Assembly: GCF_026625565.1 (NCBI RefSeq)
Contig: NZ_CP112998.1
Coordinates: 6,298,501 to 6,362,500 of the forward strand
Source: Dyadobacter pollutisoli
Lineage (GTDB): Bacteria > Bacteroidota > Bacteroidia > Cytophagales > Spirosomataceae
Direction of reading: 5' to 3'
Length of the DNA stretch: 64,000 nt
Shown here: positions 26,933 through 35,274 of the stretch, piece by piece
Numbering within the stretch: the first letter of the stretch is position 1
Layout: every line of letters starts with the position of its first letter
Program-made: the position numbers and the translations under genes
Notes under the pieces: generated by a model
What the model saw: the letters and a program-made list of their open reading frames with translations, nothing else
Databases searched by the model: none
Told to the model about the DNA's origin: nothing

Positions 26933-28519
26933 ATGAAATCCTTACCACTCGTAGATCTTGTCATTGTGATTGCCTATCTGGTGGGGATGGTCGCGGTAGG
27001 GATTTATTTTTCCCGAAAAAACACCAGTGCTGACCAGTTCACAAAAGCTTCGGGAAAGATTCCAGGATGGGCAATTGGTATCTCGATTTATGCTACATTT
27101 TTGAGCAGTAATACATTTCTGGGCGTACCGGGCAAAGCATTCGGGAGCAACTGGAATTCATTAGTATTCAGCTTGTCCATGCCATTGGCCGCCTGGGTAG
27201 CAACCAAGTATTTCATTCCCTTTTATAGGAATACAGGCGCAGTTTCAGCCTACACTCACCTTGAACATAGATTCGGCTCCTGGGCACGTACCTATGCGGT
27301 AGCTTGCTTTTTGCTGACGCAGTTGGCCCGTATGGGTTCTATTTTCTTTGGAATTGCATTGAGCTTACAGGCATTGACGGGCTATCCGATGTCGACTATC
27401 ATGGTCGTTGTAGGAATTTGCATTGTGCTTTATACGGTAATGGGCGGTATGGAAGCCGTCATCTGGACGGAAGTGGTTCAGGGAGTGATCAAAACCATTG
27501 GCGCTTTGGTAATCCTTTATCTGGTAGTAACCGGAATGAACGGCGGCATGTCACGGATCATAGATATTGGACAGGCGGAGAACAAATTCAGCCTCGGTAG
27601 CTTTGCACCTGATTTTACGCAGTCCTCCTTTTGGGTCGTGCTATTGTACGGATTTTTCATGAACCTGAACAATTTTGGGATGGATCAGAATTACGTACAG
27701 CGCTATCATACAACCTCGTCCATCAAAGAAGCCGCAAGTTCAGTATGGCTTTGCGTGTATTTGTACTTGCCTGTATCATTGATTTTCTTTTTGCTGGGGT
27801 CCTGTTTGTACGCCTACTATCAGACCAATCCTGAATTGCTTCAGATTGTGAAAATGCAGGTGGCTAATGAAAGGTTACCAGGCGCTACCGCAGATGCTGT
27901 ATCGCAACTCGCGGCTACGCTTACTCCGGCAGATTATGGGGACAAAGTAATGCCACACTTTATGGTGACTAAAGTTCCTGTCGGCTTGCTGGGCCTCATT
28001 ATAGCAGCCATTATGTCTGCCGCTATGAGTACGATCAGCTCGGGGATGAATGCGTCGGCAACAGTCTTTTCAGTAGATATTTATCAAAAATACATTAAGT
28101 CAGACCTTGCCCCAAAGGAATCGTTGCGCTTGCTATACATTGCTACTACCGTTTTTGGGTTGCTGGGAATGGTCACGGGGATTGCAATGATTGGCGTTAA
28201 AAGTGTACTGGATGTGTGGTGGATGTTGTCGGGTATTTTCGCCGGCGGAATGTTAGGTCTGTTCCTGCTGGGAATTATATCCAGAAATACTAAAAATGCG
28301 GAAGCGCTGACAGCTACTTTAATCGGTATTGTGGTCATTATCTGGATGACGTTCTCGTCCAGCCTTCCTGAAGAATACGCCTTTTTACGCAACCCGTTGC
28401 ATCAGAACATGATCATGGTAGTTGGTACCCTGACCATCTTCCTGACGGGTTTGCTACTGACAAGACTCAAACGACAGGTTCCCGGACAAAGGGAAGTTGT
28501 GATGGATAACAACGACTAA
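26933..28519 (+). CDS. Sodium:solute symporter (SSS family)
   Basis: This 528-residue transporter has about 13-14 transmembrane segments. SSS-family features are visible: LVDLVIVIAYLVGMVAVGIYFS at the N terminus, AIGISIYATFLSSNTFLG, and AAIMSAAMSTISSGMNASATVFSVDIYQ, which lines the sodium/substrate path. It couples sodium entry to uptake of an organic solute. The gene for a DapA/NanA-type aldolase starts 43 bp downstream, suggesting the substrate is a sialic-acid-like or other keto-acid sugar or amino acid. That link is inference. Confidence 0.88.
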   Translation: MKSLPLVDLVIVIAYLVGMVAVGIYFSRKNTSADQFTKASGKIPGWAIGISIYATFLSSNTFLGVPGKAFGSNWNSLVFSLSMPLAAWVATKYFIPFYRNTGAVSAYTHLEHRFGSWARTYAVACFLLTQLARMGSIFFGIALSLQALTGYPMSTIMVVVGICIVLYTVMGGMEAVIWTEVVQGVIKTIGALVILYLVVTGMNGGMSRIIDIGQAENKFSLGSFAPDFTQSSFWVVLLYGFFMNLNNFGMDQNYVQRYHTTSSIKEAASSVWLCVYLYLPVSLIFFLLGSCLYAYYQTNPELLQIVKMQVANERLPGATADAVSQLAATLTPADYGDKVMPHFMVTKVPVGLLGLIIAAIMSAAMSTISSGMNASATVFSVDIYQKYIKSDLAPKESLRLLYIATTVFGLLGMVTGIAMIGVKSVLDVWWMLSGIFAGGMLGLFLLGIISRNTKNAEALTATLIGIVVIIWMTFSSSLPEEYAFLRNPLHQNMIMVVGTLTIFLTGLLLTRLKRQVPGQREVVMDNND

Positions 28520-28562
28520 TCCAGAGATATAAAGTTTTTCTTAACACCTGACACGCTCAATT

Positions 28563-29534
28563 ATGACTTTCGTAAAGCCAAACCCCGTTCTGCTGCCCAA
28601 AGGATTTATTCCGGTAATGCTCACACCTTTTCTGGACTCCGGGGAGATCGATTATGATGGATTGAGAGCATTAACTGAAATGTATCTCGAAGCTGGTTCG
28701 GCTGGGCTTTTTGCCAATTGTTTGTCCAGCGAAATGTATGAACTGACTGAGGATGAAAGATTAGAGATCACCAAGACGGTGGTGGACCAGGTTGCAGGCC
28801 GGGTTCCGGTAGTGGCAACGGGCACATTCGGGGGGCCTATTTCTGAGCAGGCGGCATTTGTGAAACGTATATATGGTACCGGAATACAGGCGGTCATCGT
28901 CATCAGCGGCTTACTGGCCGAAGAAGATGAATCGGATGCTGTTTTTATAGAGAGAGCGAAGGAGCTTATCGCATTGACGGATGATATTCCATTGGGATTC
29001 TATGAATGTCCGGTTCCTTATAAACGATTGATAAACAGTGAAGTACTGGCTGAATTGGTCAAAACGAAGCGGGTCGTTTACCATAAAGATACTTGTCTCG
29101 ATATCGAGGAAGTGATCAGGCGCATACAAGTGGCGGAAGGCTTTAATTTCGGACTTTACGATGCCTATATGGTCAATGCAGTGGCTTCTTTGCGTGCCGG
29201 CGCAGCCGGTTTATCGTGTATTCAAGGGAATATTTATCCTGAATTGATCGTGTGGATCTGCGACAATTATGACAATGCCGAAAAGCAGGGGGATATCGCG
29301 AAACTGCAAAAATTCTTTGAGGAGTCAATGGATCTGGTGCATACCGCTTATCCGACAATTGCGAAGTACAGTCTGCAGCGGAGAGGCTTCCCAATCTCTA
29401 CCTACACGCGGAGGGACGTGGGTGTGCTTACTGACGATTTAAAAGAGCGAATGGACGGCCTATTGGAAGAGATAGATCAGATCCAGAGCGATTTGGGAAT
29501 AATGAGTGTGTTTAAAAAGAATCTGGTGAAATAA
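28563..29534 (+). CDS. DapA/NanA superfamily aldolase-lyase
   Basis: This 323-residue TIM-barrel enzyme belongs to the dihydrodipicolinate synthase/N-acetylneuraminate lyase superfamily. The Schiff-base lysine is Lys175 in VYHKDTC and the catalytic tyrosine is Tyr147 in YECPVPYK. The usual G(S/T)TGE carboxylate-binding loop is replaced by NCLSSEMYELT, so it is probably not a canonical DapA. It is co-oriented with, and 43 bp behind, the symporter gene, so it likely acts on the imported compound, giving pyruvate or a related keto acid. Specificity undetermined. Confidence 0.82.
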   Translation: MTFVKPNPVLLPKGFIPVMLTPFLDSGEIDYDGLRALTEMYLEAGSAGLFANCLSSEMYELTEDERLEITKTVVDQVAGRVPVVATGTFGGPISEQAAFVKRIYGTGIQAVIVISGLLAEEDESDAVFIERAKELIALTDDIPLGFYECPVPYKRLINSEVLAELVKTKRVVYHKDTCLDIEEVIRRIQVAEGFNFGLYDAYMVNAVASLRAGAAGLSCIQGNIYPELIVWICDNYDNAEKQGDIAKLQKFFEESMDLVHTAYPTIAKYSLQRRGFPISTYTRRDVGVLTDDLKERMDGLLEEIDQIQSDLGIMSVFKKNLVK

Positions 29535-29546
29535 TTTTTTACAGCT

Positions 29547-29870
29547 ATGACTTTTCCTAATCAACAAATTTTGCATCAGGTAACGCAGGGAGATGAAGCA
29601 GCATTCACACAGCTGCGTTCCTATTTTCATATTCCCGCTTTTAAGTTTTGTTCTGTGATTTTAAAGGACGAAAAAGAAGCGGAGCTGATTATCCAGGATG
29701 TTTTTGCAAAAATATGGGAAGAAAGGTTTCAGCTAAAAACGGATGACAATTTTCAATCTTACCTGTTCATGAATTTGAAAAACCAGATTTTTGGACAAAT
29801 GAAAAAGTACACAGACCCGACTGCCAGGATGCAATACCTTGAAAAGATTCATTCGTTTAAAGAGAATTGA
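29547..29870 (+). CDS. Sigma-70 region-2-only protein (truncated ECF sigma-like)
   Basis: This 107-residue protein contains only sigma region 2 (core-RNA-polymerase binding and -10 recognition): DEAAFTQLRSYF at the start, then KDEKEAELIIQDVFAKIWEERF and YLFMNLKNQIFGQMKK. There is no region 4 helix-turn-helix, and none can be seen in any frame of the 160 bp after the stop. It may be a decayed ECF sigma factor or a standalone modulator. Its start lies 12 bp after the aldolase stop, so it is probably co-transcribed with the symporter-aldolase genes. Confidence 0.6.
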   Translation: MTFPNQQILHQVTQGDEAAFTQLRSYFHIPAFKFCSVILKDEKEAELIIQDVFAKIWEERFQLKTDDNFQSYLFMNLKNQIFGQMKKYTDPTARMQYLEKIHSFKEN

Positions 29871-30032
29871 CGAAGATTATTTCTTTGTAACCAGCGTTGA
29901 TCTATTATAATTTTTAGATGTAATAGCATTTTTCTAAACTTTATTTTTCAATTTAGATAGATACTTAAAGATTTTTCTTTTTAAATTGAATGTTGACAGC
30001 TCAGCATAATCCTGTCAGGCATCGATTTTAAA

Positions 30033-30908
30033 ATGAAACCGCACTTTCACAAAGTCCCGATACCGTCGAGGACCTCTTTTAGCATTCGACATGACAAAGA
30101 CTCGGGCTTTGGCACCGTCTGGCACTTTCACCCAGAGCTGGAACTTCACTATCTTATCAAAGGCAAGGGTGTACGGTTCATCGGCGATAATATCAGCAAT
30201 TTTTCGGACGGAGAATTGATCCTGCTCGGAGAAAACCTTCCGCATACCTGGCGCGTTGAAGAGGGTAACAGCAATACTGGTTCCGAAGCAATCATTATTC
30301 ATTTTCTGCCAAATTGCCTGGGTAGTGAGCTTTTGCTATTACCCGAGGCTTATCAGATCCCCAAGCTGTTCGAAAAAGCGAAACGAGGGCTGCTGGTAAG
30401 TGGTGAGGCCAGGGAGAGAATTGTTCCCCTCATGCATTCGGCCGTGCAGGCGCAGAACCTCGACAGGCTCATTGCGCTTTTATCAATACTTAAAATACTG
30501 GCAGAAACGAGTGAATACGAGACTATTGCCTCTGCGCACGCTTTCTATAAATCCAATGATACGGAAACGTTGCGGTTGAATAAAATATACGCCTATACAT
30601 TGTCGAACTATCGGAGCGATATCACTTTACAGGATGTGGCGTCCATTGCCAACTTGGGGATTACGTCTTTTTGCAGGTATTTTAAGTTAATGACCAAAAA
30701 GACCTACAATGATTTCCTTGTGGAAATCAGGATCAGCCAGGCGTGCCGGTTATTGATTGAAGATAAGATGGCGACGGAAGTAATTTGTTTCGAGTGCGGT
30801 TTCAATAATGTGTCTAATTTCTACCGGCATTTCAAAAAAGTGACCGATATGACCCCTCTGGAATATAAAAGGAGGTATTTATATAAAACCGCACCCGAGA
30901 TGATTTAA
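30033..30908 (+). CDS. AraC-family transcriptional regulator
   Basis: This 291-residue regulator has an N-terminal cupin-like sensor domain (residues ~20-100, with WHFHPELELHYLIKGKG). The paired AraC helix-turn-helix domain is at about residues 190-285 (ITLQDVASIANLGITSFCRYF and ATEVICFECGFNNVSNFYRHFKKVT). It likely senses a small carbohydrate or related ligand and controls nearby catabolic genes; the symporter-aldolase cluster just upstream is the obvious candidate target. It converges with the DoxX gene, with 2 bp between the stops. Confidence 0.85.
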   Translation: MKPHFHKVPIPSRTSFSIRHDKDSGFGTVWHFHPELELHYLIKGKGVRFIGDNISNFSDGELILLGENLPHTWRVEEGNSNTGSEAIIIHFLPNCLGSELLLLPEAYQIPKLFEKAKRGLLVSGEARERIVPLMHSAVQAQNLDRLIALLSILKILAETSEYETIASAHAFYKSNDTETLRLNKIYAYTLSNYRSDITLQDVASIANLGITSFCRYFKLMTKKTYNDFLVEIRISQACRLLIEDKMATEVICFECGFNNVSNFYRHFKKVTDMTPLEYKRRYLYKTAPEMI

Positions 30909-30910
30909 AT

Positions 30911-31345
30911 TCATTTGTCGTGGTTCTTCATCCATTCGTCCATGGAATAGCGTCCCGAGCCTATGATGGAGAAAGTAAGAACCAGCATCAGCGTGATCAT
31001 GGAAAGCCAGAGCTCAGAGTTAAGATAGGAGAAACCCATTCTGATGTTTACAAAGAAAACAGCTGTGAGCAGAATAGGGATCTGTATGATCGAAGCAATG
31101 CGGGTAAGGCAGCCCATTGCAATCAAAAATCCTCCGAATATGTGAGCAAACGCCACATAATGAACGGCAGTAACGGTGTAAAGGTGAAAATCCAAACCAG
31201 TTACCAGGTGCGATAATCGTGTGGTATCACTGATAAAGCTGATACCTTTTGCAAAAAGAAATACTCCCAAGGCAATACGAACGAAATCCATCCAGGCTGG
31301 ATGATGCGTATCGCCCCAATGCTCGATTCGATCCATCATGTTCAT
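30911..31345 (-). CDS. DoxX-family membrane protein
   Basis: This 144-residue protein has four hydrophobic helices and the DoxX pattern: RIALGVFLFAKGISFI in the first helix and AHIFGGFLIAMGCLTRIASIIQIPIL in the middle. DoxX-like proteins are small membrane proteins tied to redox or oxidative stress in some bacteria, and the activity of most members is unknown. It sits downstream of the MFS gene on the same strand. Confidence 0.8.
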   Translation of the reverse strand: MNMMDRIEHWGDTHHPAWMDFVRIALGVFLFAKGISFISDTTRLSHLVTGLDFHLYTVTAVHYVAFAHIFGGFLIAMGCLTRIASIIQIPILLTAVFFVNIRMGFSYLNSELWLSMITLMLVLTFSIIGSGRYSMDEWMKNHDK

Positions 31346-31414
31346 AACTACTGAAATGTTTTGGTTTCCAGAAAGTTAAAAATTTTAATGGATTATGTCA
31401 AGATTTAATTATAA

Positions 31415-32710
31415 CTAAGATTTATCGATCAGGGAAGTATGTTTGGTATCCTGCATCCGGATATAAATGACTAGGGAGATAAGAATGCAGACCGTGACAT
31501 ACCAGTAATAATAGCTCTCGTGACCCAGGTTTTTTGCCCAAAGTGCCAGGTACTCAGCCGTTCCGCCAAAAATAGCGACCGTCAGCGAATAGGGTAGCCC
31601 GACGCCCAGCGCACGTACTTCAACCGGGAATAATTCTGCCTTCACCACCGCATTGATGGAAGTATAGCCACTGACGATGATCAGAGCGGCCATGAGCAAG
31701 CCAAATGCCCCCCACATTTCGGTTGTATGGCTGAGTGTGCTCAGTAGCGGGTAGGTAAAGATTGTCCCCAAAACCCCGAATGAAATCAGCAGAGGCCGCC
31801 GACCAACTTTGTCGCTGATAGCCCCGAAAACAGGTTGCAGAAGCGCGAAGATCAGCAATGAGCAGAAAGTCAGCAGCGTGGACTGGTATTTGGTAAGACC
31901 AACGGTATTGACCAGAAACTTCTGCATGTAGGTAGTGTATGTGTAAAATGCCAGCGTACCTCCCAATGTAAGCCCGATTACGACCATGATAGCCTTGGGA
32001 TGTTTCAGCAGTTCTTGCAATGAGCCTTCTTTCTTTGCTTTGAGATCTTTGGTCTGAAATGCTTCGGTTTCATTCAAATGGGCGCGCAGATATAATGCTA
32101 CCAACGACAAAATGGCTCCCAAAATGAATGGTATCCGCCAGCCCCATTCATGCATCTGTTTGTCGGTAAGAAAAATATTTTGAAGTATCAGCTGCAAACC
32201 CAATGCTATGAGCTGCCCGCCGATTAATGTTACATATTGAAAGCTGGAATAAAATCCACGCCGTTTTTCAGTAGCAACCTCGCTAAGGTATGTGGCCGAA
32301 GTACCATACTCGCCGCCTACACTTAACCCTTGCAAAAGTCTTGCAAGTAGTAACAAGATTGGCGCTGCAATGCCTATACTGTTATACCCAGGCAGAAAAG
32401 CGATCAGTAATGAACCGAATGACATCAATAACACCGACAGTGTCATCGCCAGCTTGCGCCCTTTGGTATCGGCCAGTTTACCAAAAACATAGCCGCCGAT
32501 CGGCCTCATCAGAAATCCTACGGCGAATATTCCGGCGGTGTTGATGAGTTGAACCGTGGGGTTGGAGTCGGGGAAAAAGGTATTTGCGAAGTAGAGAGAG
32601 AAAGCAGAATAGGCGTACCAGTCGTACCATTCGACAAGGTTTCCGGCGGAGCCCCCCATAATGGCTTTTAGCCGCCAGCTTGTATCGTTTTGCGGTAAGT
32701 CCTGCTTCAT
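31415..32710 (-). CDS. MFS transporter, metabolite:proton symporter (MHS) type
   Basis: This 431-residue transporter has 12 predicted transmembrane helices. The MHS subfamily features are GNLVEWYDWYAYSAFSLYFA at the first helix, GKLADTKGRKLAM in the loop between helices 2 and 3, and DKVGRRPLL in the second half. Relatives (ProP, ShiA, KgtP) co-transport protons with osmolytes or organic acids. No catabolic genes are attached, so substrate is unknown. The hydrolase/toxin-antitoxin genes lie upstream on the same strand. Confidence 0.87.
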   Translation of the reverse strand: MKQDLPQNDTSWRLKAIMGGSAGNLVEWYDWYAYSAFSLYFANTFFPDSNPTVQLINTAGIFAVGFLMRPIGGYVFGKLADTKGRKLAMTLSVLLMSFGSLLIAFLPGYNSIGIAAPILLLLARLLQGLSVGGEYGTSATYLSEVATEKRRGFYSSFQYVTLIGGQLIALGLQLILQNIFLTDKQMHEWGWRIPFILGAILSLVALYLRAHLNETEAFQTKDLKAKKEGSLQELLKHPKAIMVVIGLTLGGTLAFYTYTTYMQKFLVNTVGLTKYQSTLLTFCSLLIFALLQPVFGAISDKVGRRPLLISFGVLGTIFTYPLLSTLSHTTEMWGAFGLLMAALIIVSGYTSINAVVKAELFPVEVRALGVGLPYSLTVAIFGGTAEYLALWAKNLGHESYYYWYVTVCILISLVIYIRMQDTKHTSLIDKS

Positions 32711-32735
32711 ACGCGGGGTTTTAGTTTTTTACAAT

Positions 32736-33530
32736 TTACTTAAATAAAGTACAAATCCACACACCCGCCTGCGCTACCAGCTGAGAATGGCCACTTTTAA
32801 GTACAATATAGTCTTCGGGCGGAAGAATGTTTGCGAGTTCCCTGACGTCTGCTTCTTTGAGCAGCTTGTCGAATTTGCCTGTAAAAAGAATGATGCGAAC
32901 GTGGTTTTCCTTGGCTTTGGCATAAACCTGAGGTATATCGAAACTTAATTGTCTGAATGCTACCCAGGAATTATAGATCGTTTCTCGTTTTTCCTGCGTG
33001 TTTAGCACCTGTCCGGTGAACCTTACCAAACTATCATTTAAAATTCCGGCCTTTCGCAGCATATTAACGGATCTGAAAAAGGTTTCGGGATGCTGCATAA
33101 ACCATTTGAACAAAAATCTGGTGGGGGCAAACCGGGAAGCTAATGTATAAGCCGGATGCTCGGAAATCCCATCGGGAGCAATCAGGAAAGCATTTTTGAT
33201 GTGAGAAGGGAATGCTTCCAGTACTGCAAGTGCAAATCTGCCACCCATGCTGAATCCGGCAATGTCAAAACGAGTGATGTTGTGAACTCTTAAAAAGTCA
33301 CGTATCAGCTCAGTCCAAAGCTCTTTGGTAATAACCTGAAATGAGAAGTCGCGGCTTCGTCCATGAAAGAATAAATCGAAGGCGTAAATGGTGTAATGCT
33401 GCCCGAGTTGTGTTTCAAATGACTTGAAACAGCTAACGCCATCCTGGCCAATTCCGTGAAAAGCAAGAAGAATGTTCGGGCCGTAGCCGAGTTTATGGTA
33501 GGGAAGGGGTTTTACAAAAGAATTATTCAT
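32736..33530 (-). CDS. Alpha/beta-hydrolase
   Basis: This 264-residue protein has the alpha/beta-hydrolase fold. The oxyanion segment is AFHGIGQDG, the nucleophile is Ser94 in GFSMGG, an acidic residue follows FTGKFD, and the histidine is in KSGHSQL near the C terminus. It should be an esterase, lipase or C-C hydrolase of unknown substrate. Its start overlaps the end of the RelE/ParE-type toxin gene by 8 bp, so it is probably translated as part of that operon. Confidence 0.83.
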   Translation of the reverse strand: MNNSFVKPLPYHKLGYGPNILLAFHGIGQDGVSCFKSFETQLGQHYTIYAFDLFFHGRSRDFSFQVITKELWTELIRDFLRVHNITRFDIAGFSMGGRFALAVLEAFPSHIKNAFLIAPDGISEHPAYTLASRFAPTRFLFKWFMQHPETFFRSVNMLRKAGILNDSLVRFTGQVLNTQEKRETIYNSWVAFRQLSFDIPQVYAKAKENHVRIILFTGKFDKLLKEADVRELANILPPEDYIVLKSGHSQLVAQAGVWICTLFK

Positions 33531-33789
33531 ATGCTTCTCGGCGATGTTTTACGCCAGAAATTTCCACAATTCTTATGCTGTCCTCTATAAAATAAAGAAC
33601 GCGATAATTACCAATTCTTATTCTGTAAGTGTTTTTAGATGCTACTAATTTTTTACATCCGGAAGACCGAGGGTCAATGGCAAGCGATCCTATTGCAGTT
33701 ATCACTCTTTTGAGATCAGACTTTTGAAGACTACGTATTTCTTTCTGTGCTGATGTTGTAACGACTACTTGATAAACGTCATTCATCAA
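33523..33789 (-). CDS. RelE/ParE-family toxin
   Basis: This protein of 88 residues (87 if the second Met is used) has the compact RelE/ParE fold pattern: VVVTTSAQKEIRSLQKSDLKRVI, then LVASKNTYRIRIGNYRVLYFI and IVEISGVKHRREAYE at the end. That ending (R-x-Y-R-V-L-Y, then KHRREAY) is typical of RelE-type ribosome-dependent RNases. The upstream antitoxin gene overlaps its start by about 10 bp. Antitoxin-before-toxin order fits a classic relBE/parDE unit. Confidence 0.85.
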   Translation of the reverse strand: MMNDVYQVVVTTSAQKEIRSLQKSDLKRVITAIGSLAIDPRSSGCKKLVASKNTYRIRIGNYRVLYFIEDSIRIVEISGVKHRREAYE

Positions 33790-33970
33790 GTTTGCTTTCG
33801 GCTTTTAATTGAGCGACAAAATTTTCAAATGGAATGGTTTCTTCGCCTTTTCTTTCTTCTATTATCAAGGCGTCTAGTAAATCCTCTACGATTTGACCAT
33901 GCTCTTTCAAACTGATTATCAAATCAGTCTTTTGGCCTTTGTCATTAGTAATATAGCGAATACCGGTCAT
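33779..33970 (-). CDS. Antitoxin partner of the RelE/ParE toxin
   Basis: This 63-residue protein from ATG 33970 (MTGIRYITNDKGQKTDLIIS) has a basic-polar N-terminal beta/helix region and an acidic C-terminal part (LIIEERKGEETIPFENFVAQL), the usual layout of small antitoxins that wrap around RelE/ParE toxins. An 18-codon upstream extension is open but starts in a poorly conserved hydrophobic stretch, so the shorter start is preferred. It overlaps the toxin gene, which implies translational coupling. Antitoxin family not assigned with confidence. Confidence 0.75.
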   Translation of the reverse strand: MTGIRYITNDKGQKTDLIISLKEHGQIVEDLLDALIIEERKGEETIPFENFVAQLKAESKLDE

Positions 33971-34061
33971 GGTTTTAACATTTAAAAGTAAGTTAGTAAA
34001 AAACAGAAAAACCTCCAAGGGCATCTATAAGTCGATGAACGCAAGGAGGTTTTCAGTTATT

Positions 34062-35136
34062 CTACGACTCCATTAAATACGCCTTGATAAAATCATTGAT
34101 CTCACCATTGAGCACCGCATCGGTATTAGAAGTCTGGTGATCGGTCCGGTGGTCTTTGACACGACGGTCGTCGAGGACATAGCTCCGGATCTGCGAACCC
34201 CATTCAATTTTACGTTTGGACGCTTCTACTTCGGCACGGGCAGAATTGCGTTTTTCCAACTCAATCTGATAAAGTCTTGACTTCAAGAGTCTGATTGCCA
34301 CCTCTTTGTTCATTAATTGCGAACGTTCCTGCTGGCAAGCAATGATGATTCCCGAAGGTTTGTGATGGAGACGTACTGCCGTTTCCACTTTGTTCACGTT
34401 CTGGCCACCCGCACCGCCGGAGCGATAAGTATCCCAGGTAATGTCGGCCAGATTCACATCAATTTCAATGTTATTATCCGCGAGCGGGTACACATATACA
34501 GACGTGAATGAGGTATGTCGGCGCGCATTGGAATCGAAAGGAGAAATGCGGACCAGACGATGTACGCCGTTTTCCGATTTCAGGTTTCCGTAAGCATATT
34601 CACCATCAATTTCGAGGGTTACGGATTTTACGCCGGCAACATCGCCATCCTGCAAATCCACCTCACGAACCTTGTATCCGTTTTTCTCAGCCCACATGAT
34701 GTACATCCGCATCAGCATGGATGCCCAGTCCTGAGATTCGGTTCCGCCTGCACCAGCATTGATCTCGATCACGGCAGGTAGCTCGTCGCCTTCTTCTCCC
34801 ATCATTTTCCGGAATTCAATTTCTTCCAGTTTGTCGGAGAGCTTTTTGCCTTCTTCGTCTACCTCTTCTTCGGTAGCCTCATTGGCGTCATAAAATTCCC
34901 AAATAGTGTCCAGGTCATCGCGTAAACGGGCGAGTTCCTCATAGCCATTGGTCCAGAATTTCAATCCACGGATTTCCCGCATTGTTTTTTCCGCTCGTTC
35001 TGAATCGTTCCAGAACTCGGGCTGAACAGTCTGTTGTTCAAGGTCTTCTAGCTGTTTTTTTCGGTTACCGTAGTCAAAGATACCTCCCCAAAGCCTCTAC
35101 ACGGGCCTTCAAGTCTTTCAATTGCTCTAATGTCAT
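34062..35136 (-). CDS. prfB: Peptide chain release factor 2, with programmed +1 frameshift
   Basis: RF2 reads UGA and UAA stop codons and releases the nascent chain. The first 20 codons from ATG 35136 (MTLEQLKDLKARVEALGRYL) end at an in-frame TGA (35076-35074) in the sequence CTT TGA C. A purine-rich GGGGAGG lies just upstream. A +1 slip past the first T gives DYGNRKKQLEDLEQQ and the rest of RF2, so the full product is 357 residues. The stop-recognition SPF motif (RISPFDSNARR) and the catalytic GGQ (SGGAGGQNVNK) are present. Annotation from the internal ATG at 34982 alone would lose about 51 N-terminal residues. Confidence 0.95.
35074..35089 (-). promoter_or_regulatory. prfB: prfB autoregulatory frameshift site
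   Basis: Minus-strand reading is GGGGAGG, then TAT CTT TGA C. This is the classic RF2 recoding signal: an internal anti-Shine-Dalgarno-binding sequence, a slippery CTT and a slow UGA read by RF2 itself. Low RF2 favours the shift and full-length product. Confidence 0.95.
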
Positions 35137-35169
35137 TTGAAGTTTAAGTTTTGTGGAAAAAAATATATA

Positions 35170-35274
35170 ATCATTGATTGTCATTCTTGGTCATTTATAG
35201 TCATGTGTGGTCAGATATTGTCAAGAATTGTCAATTATAGTCAAGTGTGGTCATTTGTTGTCATTAAGTTTCAG
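35170..35274. repeat. Array 1: GTCA words spaced exactly 10 bp apart
   Basis: On the plus strand GTCA begins at 35180, 35190, 35200, 35210, 35220, 35230, 35240, 35250 and 35260, nine copies in perfect 10-bp register. Degenerate copies (ATCA at 35170, TTCA at 35270) sit at each end. The six intervening bases vary but recur (TTTATA/ATTATA, TGTGTG/AGTGTG) with a 40-bp higher period. The array fills the gap between the four-helix-bundle gene and prfB and covers the last codons and stop of the former. With one GTCA per helical turn, all copies face the same side of the DNA. Confidence 0.9.
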
